Of a stretch of DNA of 23,206 nt, positions 15,360 to 22,370 are shown piece after piece. The DNA comes from JASBSR01 sp963847575. Lineage in GTDB: Bacteria > Pseudomonadota > Gammaproteobacteria > SZUA-229. Each line of letters opens with the position of its first letter. Within the stretch, counting starts at the first letter, position 1. The notes below the pieces were generated by a model. The model saw only the letters and a list, made by a program, of their open reading frames with translations. It made no database searches and was not told the DNA's origin. The DNA is taken from positions 1 to 23,206 of the forward strand of contig CAWKAL010000113.1 of assembly GCA_963847575.1 (NCBI GenBank). Direction: 5' to 3'. Both the position numbers and the translations under genes were made by a program.

Positions 15360-16025
15360 ATGTCCCGAACAAGATCCCAGGTACTTAAAAATATTAACTC
15401 TATGTTATCCATGCTGTTGCTGGCATCGATGATACTGATGGCGCCGGTTCGCGCGGAAAGCATCGAGTCGCCCAGTGATATGCTGAAGCGTACCTCTGAC
15501 GACGTGATTAAAGTGCTGAAAGAAAAGCGCGTCATGCTCGAAAAGGAACCCGACCTGGTTTACCAGATTGTTGACCAGTACATCCTGCCGCATCTCGATG
15601 ATGTCTCCATGGCCAAGCTTGCGCTGGGTAAAAACTGGCGCACTGCCAGCAATGACCAGAAGATCGCGTTTGTCGATGAGTTTCGTTCCTTGCTGGTGAG
15701 AACTTACAGCAAGTCATTGCAGGAATTCAGCGACCAGACCATCAATTTTTTCCCGGCCAATGTCGACAGTGACAAGGCCGTGGTGAAATCCGAAGTGCTG
15801 CAAAACGGCGGGCCGACAATCCCGGTGGCCTATCGCGTGCGTATCAAAGACAACGCGTGGAAGGTGTATGACATCAGTATCGATGGTGTCAGCCTGGTGA
15901 CCAGCTATCGCGGTACTTTTACCCAGGAAATTCGCAAAAGCGGAATGGATGGCCTGCTCGAATTGTTGCGCGACAGGAACGCTGTGATCCCTACCGATAA
16001 AGCGGGCACGCCGGTGGAGTCTTGA
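15360..16025 (+). CDS. mlaC: Periplasmic phospholipid-binding protein MlaC
   Basis: The product is 221 residues. A signal peptide with a hydrophobic core (SMLLLASMILMAP) is cleaved about after VRA. The mature MlaC/Ttg2D domain shows YQIVDQYILPHLDDVSMAKLALGKNWR, LLVRTYSKSLQEFSDQTINF and VYDISIDGVSLVTSYRGTFT. MlaC shuttles phospholipid across the periplasm between the outer-membrane MlaA complex and MlaFEDB. The ATG at 15360 is preferred over an upstream in-frame ATG at 15303 inside mlaD, because it starts 10 bases after the mlaD stop and gives a normal signal peptide. Confidence 0.95.
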   Translation: MSRTRSQVLKNINSMLSMLLLASMILMAPVRAESIESPSDMLKRTSDDVIKVLKEKRVMLEKEPDLVYQIVDQYILPHLDDVSMAKLALGKNWRTASNDQKIAFVDEFRSLLVRTYSKSLQEFSDQTINFFPANVDSDKAVVKSEVLQNGGPTIPVAYRVRIKDNAWKVYDISIDGVSLVTSYRGTFTQEIRKSGMDGLLELLRDRNAVIPTDKAGTPVES

Positions 16026-16381
16026 AAACTGCGCTTAAAAATTCCGCGTCTGCCAGCATTAACGCGCTCGACGCAAACAGTTTCAAACTCAGCGGTACGC
16101 TGAATTTTGATACCGTGCCCGCGCTAATGAAACAGGCGGAAGGCATGCTGGCAAACTGCAAAAATGCCAGCGTGGATTTCGCCGCAGTCGATAACGCCAA
16201 CAGTGCAGGGCTGGCATTGTTGATCGAAATGTTGCGCTTCATGCGGCAACGAAAAGCGTCGATTCGCTTCAGTAATATACCTGAGCAAATCGCGATTGTG
16301 GCGCGTGCATACGGAATTGAGACTGCGCTTGATTCAGCAGAATTTTCCACGCAGGCATTAATCAGCATAGATAAAGTATGA
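16022..16381 (+). CDS. mlaB: STAS-domain protein MlaB
   Basis: The product is 119 residues with a STAS fold. Strand and helix pattern LSGTLNFDTVPALMKQAEG is followed by the conserved DNANSAGLALLIEMLRF around the usual STAS Ser, and IRFSNIPEQIAIVARAYGI. MlaB binds MlaF and is needed for the activity and stability of the complex. The start is a TTG at 16022 that overlaps the mlaC stop (TTGA), and the stop overlaps the murA ATG (ATGA), so all three are coupled. The small bolA-like gene (ibaG) that sits between mlaB and murA in E. coli is absent here. Confidence 0.9.
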   Translation: MKTALKNSASASINALDANSFKLSGTLNFDTVPALMKQAEGMLANCKNASVDFAAVDNANSAGLALLIEMLRFMRQRKASIRFSNIPEQIAIVARAYGIETALDSAEFSTQALISIDKV

Positions 16382-17655
16382 ATAAACTTTTGATCCAGGG
16401 CGGTACCCGCCTCGATGGCGAGATACGCATTTCTGGCGCTAAAAATGCAGTGTTGCCGATTCTTGCCGCCACCTTGCTCGCCGACGGCCCCGCAGTGGTC
16501 GAAAACGTACCGCATTTGCACGATGTCACCACCACGGTTGAACTGCTGGGTTGCATGGGTGTGCAGGTGGTTATCGATGAAAAGCTGAGCATCGAAGTCG
16601 ATTGCTCGACCATCGAAAATTACATCGCGCCGTATCACCTGGTGAAAACCATGCGCTCATCGATCCTGGTGCTGGGCCCGTTGCTGGCGCGTTACGGCGA
16701 GGCCGAAGTTTCATTGCCCGGCGGTTGTGCCATTGGTTCGCGCCCGGTCAATCTGCATATCAAGGGACTGCAGGACATGGGTGCTGATATTGAAGTCAAG
16801 AACGGTTATATCCATGCACGCTGCAAACGTCTCAAGGGCGCGCGCCTGGTGATGGACATGGTGACCGTGACCGGTACTGAAAACCTGATGATGGCCGCGA
16901 CCCTGGCCGACGGTATCACCGTGATCGAAAATGCCGCACGCGAGCCCGAAGTCATCGACCTGGCCAATTTTCTTATCGCCATGGGCGCAAAAATCACTGG
17001 TGCCGGCACCGACACCATTACCATCGAAGGCGTGGAAAAATTACACGGTACCCGTTACCGGGTATTGCCGGACAGGATTGAAACCGGCACCTATTTGCTG
17101 GCCGCGGCAATCACCGGTGGCCGAGTCAAGCTCAAGGATACTCAGCCCAACCTGCTCGATGCCGTGCTCGATAAATTACGCGATGCCGGTGCCGAACTGA
17201 AAATAGGCGACGACTGGATCGAACTCGATATGAAAGGCAGACGGCCTAAATCGGTCAATATACGCACTGCGCCATACCCGGCGTTTCCGACCGACATGCA
17301 GGCGCAGTTTGCGGCGCTCAATACCATCGCAGACGGCACAGCCACCATCGTCGAGACCGTGTTCGAAAACCGCTTTATGCACGTGCAGGAATTACAGCGC
17401 ATGGGCGCAGACATCGAAGTCGAAGGCAACACCGCTATTATCCGCGGTATCGATAAACTCACCGGCGCACCGGTGATGGCAACCGACCTGCGCGCGTCCG
17501 CCAGCCTGATTCTGGCCGGCCTGGTCGCCGAAGGTGAAACCGAGGTGCAGCGCATTTATCATATTGACCGCGGTTACGAGATTATCGAGGAAAAGCTCGC
17601 GCTTGCTGGGGGCGAACATCAGGCGAATACCGGCTTAGAAGCAATGAATAATTAA
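16378..17655 (+). CDS. murA: UDP-N-acetylglucosamine 1-carboxyvinyltransferase MurA (C-terminus probably frameshifted)
   Basis: As printed the product is 425 residues. MurA adds enolpyruvate from PEP to UDP-GlcNAc, the first step of peptidoglycan synthesis. Visible family motifs are GGTRLDGEIRISGAKNAVLP with the catalytic Lys-Asn, LPGGCAIGSRPVNLHIKGL with the PEP-reactive Cys near 117, and RIYHIDRGYEIIEEKL. After EEKLAL the frame reads an atypical tail ending AMNN, the last residues of which come from the adjacent repeat element. Removing one T in the CTTG near 17612 gives EEKLALLGANIRRIPA and a TAG at 17636-17638, the expected ending. I think the native gene ends there and the printed ending is a one-base error or a very recent frameshift. 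Confidence 0.94.
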   Translation: MNKLLIQGGTRLDGEIRISGAKNAVLPILAATLLADGPAVVENVPHLHDVTTTVELLGCMGVQVVIDEKLSIEVDCSTIENYIAPYHLVKTMRSSILVLGPLLARYGEAEVSLPGGCAIGSRPVNLHIKGLQDMGADIEVKNGYIHARCKRLKGARLVMDMVTVTGTENLMMAATLADGITVIENAAREPEVIDLANFLIAMGAKITGAGTDTITIEGVEKLHGTRYRVLPDRIETGTYLLAAAITGGRVKLKDTQPNLLDAVLDKLRDAGAELKIGDDWIELDMKGRRPKSVNIRTAPYPAFPTDMQAQFAALNTIADGTATIVETVFENRFMHVQELQRMGADIEVEGNTAIIRGIDKLTGAPVMATDLRASASLILAGLVAEGETEVQRIYHIDRGYEIIEEKLALAGGEHQANTGLEAMNN

Positions 17656-17674
17656 CAATGAATAATGAATAATT
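17641..17674 (+). repeat. Left terminal inverted repeat of the cassette
   Basis: 34 bases built from GAATAAT-like units. It shares 32 of 34 positions with the reverse complement of 18061-18094, and 31 of 34 with the terminus of the kdsD-kdsC element (10973-11006, reverse strand). Confidence 0.85.
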
Positions 17675-17692
17675 AAACAGGAGCAAAGCATT

Positions 17693-18102
17693 ATGGATGA
17701 TGTTTTGAGGGTTAAGAGTTACTCATTAGCTTTGAGAGTTGTTAAATTGTATAAGTATTTGCAAGACGAGCACAAAGAATATGTGTTGAGTAAGCAGGTA
17801 TTGACGATCAGGAACATCGATAGGGGCTTTGATAAAAGAAGCGCAATATGCGCAATCAAGAAAAGATTTCATCAATAAACTCAGTATCTGCACTAAAAGA
17901 AGCTAACGAGACTGACTACTGGTTGAAATTATTAAAAGACTCAAATTATATTTCCGAGGAAATGTACGTGAGTATAGAGCCAGATGTAATTGAGCTTATT
18001 AAAATTTTGACATCCAGTATTAATACGACAAAACAAAGCGAACAAAGTAAATCTATGAACAATTATTCATTATTCATTATTCATTATTCATTGCCTTTAT
18101 GA
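17693..18102 (+). pseudogene. Four-helix-bundle protein (S23 / 23S rRNA intervening-sequence family), two frameshifts
   Basis: The first frame gives MDDVLRVKSYSLALRVVKLY, KYLQDEHKEYVLSKQVL and then loses homology. The next frame gives SGTSIGALIKEAQYAQSRKD and FINKLS. The third gives ALKEANETDYWLKLLKDSNY then ISEEMYVSIEPDVIELIKIL. Joined, these are a clear member of the small (about 120-residue) four-helix-bundle family first found in intervening sequences of 23S rRNA genes and related to accessory proteins of diversity-generating retroelements. One extra base near 17800 and one near 17888 explain both breaks. The last frame runs through the right inverted repeat and stops on the hisG start. 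An AGGAG site precedes the ATG. Function is unknown. It is either a dead gene or a live one with two sequencing errors. Confidence 0.8.
18061..18094 (+). repeat. Right terminal inverted repeat of the cassette
   Basis: Four tandem ATTATTC-type units ending in TTGC. It is the reverse complement of the left repeat except at two positions, and it directly precedes the hisG start codon. Confidence 0.85.
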
Positions 18103-18710
18103 TTACCATCGCACTTTCAAAAGGCAGAATCTTCAAGGAAACGCTTCCATTACTGAAGGCGGCAGACATCGTGCCCGCCGACGATCCTGAAACCAGCCGC
18201 AAGCTAATTCTTGATACCAATCACGACGACATCAAACTGTTGATCATTCGTGCCACCGATGTGCCGACCTATGTGCAGTTCGGTGCTGCGGATATCGGTG
18301 TTGCGGGTAAAGACGTGTTGATGGAGCACGGTGGTGAAGGCCTGTACGAACCGGTCGATCTGAAAATTGCCAAATGCAGATTAATGACCGCGGGCCTGGT
18401 GAATGCAAAACCGGTGAATGGTCGTTTGCGCGTGGCGACCAAGTTCGTCAATGTTGCGAAACGTTATTTTGAATCGCGCGGTGAGCAGGTTGAAGTCATC
18501 AAGCTGTACGGTTCGATGGAGCTGGGCCCGATCGTGGGTCTGGCTGATCTGATTGTCGATGTGGTCGATACCGGCAATACGCTCAAGGCCAATGGTTTAA
18601 AACCGATCGATCACATCGCCGATATCAGTTCGCGGCTGGTGGTGAACAAGGCGGCGATGAAAATGAAACACGCGCAGATCAGTCGCATTATCGAAAAAAT
18701 CGAGAACTGC
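18099..18710 (+). CDS. hisG: ATP phosphoribosyltransferase HisG, short form, 3' end cut at a sequence junction
   Basis: About 204 residues are genuine HisG: MITIALSKGRIFKETLPLLK, then YVQFGAADIGVAGKDVL, the phosphoribosyl-binding VVDTGNTLKANGL, and VVNKAAMKMKHAQISRIIEK. HisG joins ATP and PRPP in the first step of histidine synthesis. The short form (about 205-220 residues) lacks the C-terminal regulatory domain and works with HisZ, so hisZ is expected elsewhere. The frame stays open to 18974, but everything after about residue 204 is antisense to a DUF5680-like gene and is not HisG. The apparent total of 291 resembles long-form HisG only by chance. No ribosome site precedes the ATG, because the repeat cassette occupies that position. 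hisD, the usual neighbour, is missing. Confidence 0.88.
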
Positions 18711-18718
18711 GGCCGATC
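18705..18718. other. Junction between two unrelated sequences
   Basis: To the left lies hisG, which loses homology after IEKIEN. To the right, on the opposite strand, a DUF5680-like gene loses homology after ENFWGIERI. Both genes are cut in their final codons at the same place. No repeat, attachment site or recombinase gene is seen at the boundary. A chimeric join during assembly is the simplest explanation. Confidence 0.7.
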
Positions 18719-19120
18719 CGCTCAATCCCCCAAAAATTTTCCAGCGAACCGGTCGTCTGGCTCGTGTATTGAAACCCCTCCCCGCGAATCAAGCCCGGTC
18801 CTCGAAACGGACTCGCCGCCTCGACCTGCCGCAGAGCAAATCGCAGGAATTGGTACGTCTCGCCCGTATCCGCTCCCGCGTTGGTTATGCCTCCCGCGTA
18901 GCTGCCATTGCCCAAATCGGCTGATCGTTTTCATAAACCGTCTCTTGCCCCACAAATACGCTACGCCAAAGTAAACATCGCGATACAACACGTCGCCCAG
19001 CTGATACTCCAATTGGCGCGGGCCGGGGAGAGAGGGTGCTACGGACGCGTCATCGCCCTGTGCGGCGTTTGCCGCGTGTTTTGCGTGGACCAGAAATTCG
19101 GCGAGTTGGGAATCCGTCAT
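18716..19120 (-). pseudogene. DUF5680-like protein, frameshifted and truncated at its C-terminus
   Basis: Starting at the ATG at 19120, MTDSQLAEFLVHAKHAANAA is followed by GDDASVAP and LEYQLGDVLYRDVYFGVAY. The frame then breaks. Other frames continue with VGQETVYENDQPIWAM and SYAGGITNAGADTGETYQFL, RFALRQVEAASPFRG, YTSQTTGSLENFWGIERI. Together this resembles the DUF5680 family of unknown function. The breaks fit a lost T in a TTT near 18958 and a lost G in a GGG near 18908, so a normal gene is probably hidden here. The end is cut at the junction near 18,710. The ATG overlaps the upstream cupin stop codon (ATGA). The family name is from memory of the motif pattern. Confidence 0.6.
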
Positions 19121-19372
19121 GTGCGAGTTTCCATACCGCATGGCGAAATTGGTTCAAATTTTGCCTCAAAGCACGTGACACCGGCTTGCCCGACGCGTGC
19201 TGTGGACGATGCCGCGGAGGTTAAGGCGGTCGCCCGTGTGTGCTACAATTTCCTCCTTCGTCTCGGGCAGTAGCCAGGTAATGCTCCCCTGCAAAACATA
19301 CAACACCTTGTCGTGGGCGTGAACGTGTGGGCTGTATTCGTCAAACGGACCGTTGGACCATGTGATACCCTG
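19117..19372 (-). pseudogene. Cupin-domain protein, frame-broken
   Basis: The minus strand encodes GLPQGITWSNGPFDEYSPHV, HAHDKVLYVLQGSITWLLPE, TKEEIVAHTGDRLNLRGIVH, the two cupin motifs with metal-type His residues (PHVHAHD and the later IVH). One extra base near 19193 must be removed to continue into VGQAGVTCFEAKFEPISP and the stop at 19117-19119, which overlaps the DUF5680-like start. No start codon fits in frame, because a TAG precedes GLPQG. A fragment IRVER in another frame just upstream may be the displaced N-terminus. Cupins of this size are usually small binding proteins or isomerases. The substrate is unknown. Confidence 0.6.
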
Positions 19373-19413
19373 CGGTAGTCCGCTCTACACGGATTTTTTC
19401 TCGAATATTGGAT

Positions 19414-21338
19414 TCAGTTGGCGGCAGTGTCGCCTGCCACGGTGTCAATCGGGGTTGTGCCATAACGCATCGCGATAAGAGGTCTGTAAAAATAGAGGGC
19501 GTATTCGCGCCATAAGCCGTCCAAGTACCGTTCGTCCAATCTGCCTTCCTGATTGTCGTGGATGTCGTTGCCGTTGGTGTTGCCTTCCAGTCTTATGTTT
19601 TTGGCATTGTTGGCAAAGACATTGTCGTGGACCTGATTTTGCTGGGAATCCAAAAGGTAAATGCCCGAGGAAGTATTGTCACGCAGAGTGTTGTTGAAAA
19701 TGCGGTTGCTGCGCGAGGGAAATCGTTGACGTTGAGCCACCAAAATTCGCCGGGACTCTTTTGTTCATAAAAGAGCTTGATTCCCTCGCGGTATTAATGA
19801 TCTGGTTACCGCTGATTTCGTTTTCCAAACTGTTGAGCACAATAATGCCGTGATTGTTCATGTTGGCAATTGTATTGTCCTTGATGACATTGCCTTTGGC
19901 AAAACCCATCCAGATGCCGTCTATACAATTGTGCATGTTGTTGCCAATGACCTGATTGCCGGTGCAAAAGCCCAGCTCGACGGCATCTTACATAATGTCG
20001 TGGATATGATTGCCCGCGATCACATCGTTATTGCCGCAGGGCAAGCCGTGCGCTTTGATAAAAATACCGTTGCCATTGCCGCTGCCCACTTCGTTATTTA
20101 GAATGCGATTGCCGTTCGAGCCGTCCTGCAAGGTAATGCCCCCCGCATCACAACCCGGACCCACCACGCCCGCGCCCCAAGTGCAAAAGCGCACATTGTC
20201 GTTGGTGGTGTTGCCCTAACAATTGCTGTTGTTGGTTTGCATGAGGTTGACGCCCCACGCCGAATTATTGGACGAATCATTGTTGCGGACATGAATGCTG
20301 TTGCTCGAACGAATGTCAATGCCGATGGCTTGCGAGTTGGCATTGTTGTTTTCCACAATACCATCTTCGGACTCGTTGAGGCGAATGCCGCCGCCTTCGA
20401 CCATTCCGAGAAAAATCCCGAAACGGCGTCCGTCCACATCATCAAAATTCTTTGTCTAGCACATTGTGATGAATGTGCACACCCGAGGAGCCTTCGACAT
20501 AAATTCCATAGCGATAACCGCTGACCCTACAGTTCCGAATTTCTATATTCCTTGGCCGTTCGTTTCCAATGATGCCGAGTCTGCGCATGACAATCCCTAC
20601 GCCGTTAAAATCAACGCCCTGTACACTGTTGCCTTTGCAGTCCAGCACCACGTTGCTGGCGCAAATGTTGAGACAGTCTCCGTTGCTCCCGATATTGCCC
20701 GTCAAATAATAACCCCCCGCTTTGGTAATCGCACCGCAGCCGTGAATGGCGAGCGACAGGCCCGCATTCGAGGGTGGGGGCGGCGCGGTCGGTTCGGGCG
20801 GCGGTTGGGTGGGTTCTGCTTGCGGCTGGGGTGGGGGCGTAGGAGATTGCTCCACCGGAACGGGCGTTAGCGTGGGTTCGGCGGGACGCGGCGGTTGGGT
20901 CGGGGCAGGTGTAAAGGTAACCGGTACGGCGGTCGGCGGCACACGATCCGTTGGGCCAATTGTGGGTTCGACAATCGGACCATCGGTGGGTAGAACCGTT
21001 GGTTCATTGGTCGGTGCAGCGGTGGGCGGGAGGGTGGGTTCGAGTGTTGGTTGCTCGGTGGATTGAACTGTTGGTTCGGGAGTCGGAGTTTTGGTCTGGC
21101 GCGCCAGCGCGACCGTGATGGGGTTCCGCCCGTGCGCGGTTCGACCACGTTTGCCGCCAGCGCCAATTTGGGAATGAGAATGCCCATGCCTGCCGAGGCG
21201 GAGGACGCCATGACAGCATTGGTACGAACGTGAATTCGTCAAGGGGTTCAGGAGGGGCAGGTTCAAAAATCAGAAACAACCCGACCGCGCCAATTGCGAG
21301 CGCAAGCCCAAAAGAATACCAAGACGCCAACCGGTCAT
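19414..21338 (-). pseudogene. NosD-like parallel beta-helix surface protein with long Pro/Thr linker, multiply broken
   Basis: From the ATG at 21338 the pieces are: MTGWRLGIL and GLALAIGAVGLFLIFEPAPP (signal anchor); NAVMASSASAGMGILIPKLA; NPITVALARQTKTPTPEP; and a linker of about 100 residues rich in Pro and Thr (about 20,780-21,090). Then comes a right-handed beta-helix: GCGAITKAGGYYLTGNIGS, VVLDCKGNSVQGVDFNGVGI, then repeats such as GIVENNNANSQAIGIDIRSS and GNVIKDNTIANMNNHGIIVL. The intact protein would be about 640 residues. Frameshifts occur near 21,315, 21,210, 20,445, 19,780 and 19,725, and in-frame stops at 20216-20218 (TAG) and 19988-19990 (TAA). Pro/Thr linkers of this style are typical of Chloroflexi secreted proteins. 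Its ligand is unknown. Confidence 0.7.
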
Positions 21339-21662
21339 ATTAGAGGTGTGAACCAGGGACAGGGAATAATCGTAATCTCTGCAAAACACCCAACGCGAGA
21401 CGCCGTGGGAAGGCGACCCGTTCCAAATGCATCATTAACCAACGGGGTTACAACACCGAACGCTTGTTTCTAAACGACATTCGACTCGGTGAGTTCCCGG
21501 AGCTTGATTCATGACACGTTATCTACATCTCTACCACACGAGTGGGCGTGCGTGGATGCAGCAGTATGGGGGGCGTCCGGCGTCAAAAAACGACACCGCG
21601 TAAGAAAATTGCACGCGAGTATAGCATAGCGGTGCGGGGCGTCAAAAACCGCCGCTTCCCGG
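21339..21662 (-). other. Gap between the methyltransferase and NosD-like genes
   Basis: These 324 bases hold no convincing gene. Short open frames here show no family resemblance. The only signals seen are a promoter-like pair (21618-21645) and two copies of TTTTTGACGCC on the minus strand, one in the promoter region at about 21639-21649 and one at about 21580-21592. Confidence 0.5.
21618..21645 (-). promoter_or_regulatory. Sigma-70-type promoter toward the NosD-like gene
   Basis: On the minus strand TTGACG (21640-21645) and TATACT (21618-21623) are separated by 16 bases, a good match to the housekeeping consensus, pointing at the NosD-like gene about 280 bases downstream. The -35 box lies within a TTTTTGACGCC sequence that is repeated about 55 bases further on. 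Confidence 0.45.
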
Positions 21663-22370
21663 TCACCGGTCTCGTTTACGAAACAAGGCATTTGGCGCTT
21701 GCTGAATCAGCTCAATACCCTGCCAGGTTGGAAACTTGGGTGGCGACGAGCGACGGACCGCCCGTGCCATTGGCTTCGGAATCATCAAAGTAACAAATCC
21801 GCCGGGTTCGAGCAGCGGATCAATATTTTCAAAATCGCGTCTGACGACCGAATGTGAATGATTCCCGTCCACATAGACAAACGCAAACGTGCCACCCAGC
21901 TTTCGTGTTTGCCGAAAGAGGTCTGTGTGGTCAGCACCACCGGTCCACGCCTCAAAAAACTCGTCCGAAGTCAATTGAAACGAGGCGGCAAGTGTCCCCA
22001 TCCCGGCTGAAATACGAAACATTTCGGACAAAACTGTCGTGCACATACTCGCGGGCTGGCCGTAGGTGATCGGGGTCGAGTTTGTTATCGGCGCATCCGC
22101 CGGACCCGGCGGTTCGCTCCACGGGTCGCAGGCAATATCGGGTTCTGGATGCCCAATCGCTTTTTCAGGTACAAGAGTGTGATCGTGGACAGCCCGGCAG
22201 AACGAACCGATTTCCAACAACGGTGCCCCGTTTGGCAAACGCTCCAGTGCGTGGCGAAAACACCACACATTGCCCGGACGCAGCCATCCCCAATACTCAA
22301 AGGCAATTTCCTTGATGAACGGATCAATCCCCAGCGCCTGCTCGACGCGTTCAGCTCGTTGTGCTTGCAT
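21663..22370 (-). CDS. Class I SAM-dependent methyltransferase (printed frame contains a shifted segment)
   Basis: The frame runs 236 residues from the ATG at 22370, which has a GAGG site about 8 bases upstream. LPNGAPLLEIGSFC is the SAM-binding motif I. FAFVYVDGNHSHSVVRRDFE and NIDPLLEPGGFVTL are the motif II/III region typical of methyltransferases with a DGxHxY-like loop (Methyltransf_24 type). Between them the printed frame (CRAVHDHTLVPEKAIG) looks wrong. The alternate frame reads GLSTITLLYLKKRLGIQNPI, which continues motif I naturally, and the original frame resumes at ACDPWSEPPGPADAP. Two compensating one-base errors would explain this. The substrate is unknown. It overlaps the galT end, suggesting cotranscription. 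Confidence 0.65.
   Translation of the reverse strand: MQAQRAERVEQALGIDPFIKEIAFEYWGWLRPGNVWCFRHALERLPNGAPLLEIGSFCRAVHDHTLVPEKAIGHPEPDIACDPWSEPPGPADAPITNSTPITYGQPASMCTTVLSEMFRISAGMGTLAASFQLTSDEFFEAWTGGADHTDLFRQTRKLGGTFAFVYVDGNHSHSVVRRDFENIDPLLEPGGFVTLMIPKPMARAVRRSSPPKFPTWQGIELIQQAPNALFRKRDR

Larger units (their letters stand above)
17641..18094. mobile_element. Inverted-repeat cassette carrying a four-helix-bundle (S23-like) gene
   Basis: The element is 454 bp with terminal inverted repeats of 34 bp. The left one (17641-17674) begins GCAATGAATAATTAACAATG, and the right one (18061-18094) ends TTATTCATTGC. They match at 32 of 34 positions as reverse complements. The inside is AT-rich compared with its neighbours and contains one gene. 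The left end is 2 bases after the inferred native stop of murA, and the right end is 4 bases before the hisG ATG. Family members with such GAATAAT/ATTATTC borders around four-helix-bundle genes are, to my knowledge, seen in various bacteria, but no transposase is encoded here, so how it moves is unknown. Confidence 0.7.

Noticed and set aside
18061..18094. Tandem ATTATTC units as a CRISPR array or simple satellite
   Set aside because: There are no spacers and the unit is 7-10 bases long. The inverted copy at 17641 makes a terminal inverted repeat the better reading.
18711..18974. C-terminal extension of HisG to 291 residues, close to long-form HisG length
   Set aside because: The extra residues are low-complexity and antisense to conserved DUF5680-like blocks. 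They carry none of the long-form regulatory domain.
19988..20218. Stop-codon recoding (TAG and TAA read as amino acids) in the NosD-like gene
   Set aside because: The same gene has five frameshifts, so damaged or erroneous sequence explains the stops better. Other genes in the window use all three stops normally.
20746..21066. A Gly/Val-rich 106-residue frame on the plus strand
   Set aside because: It is the reverse complement of the Pro/Thr linker of the NosD-like protein, which yields Gly/Val-rich shadows.
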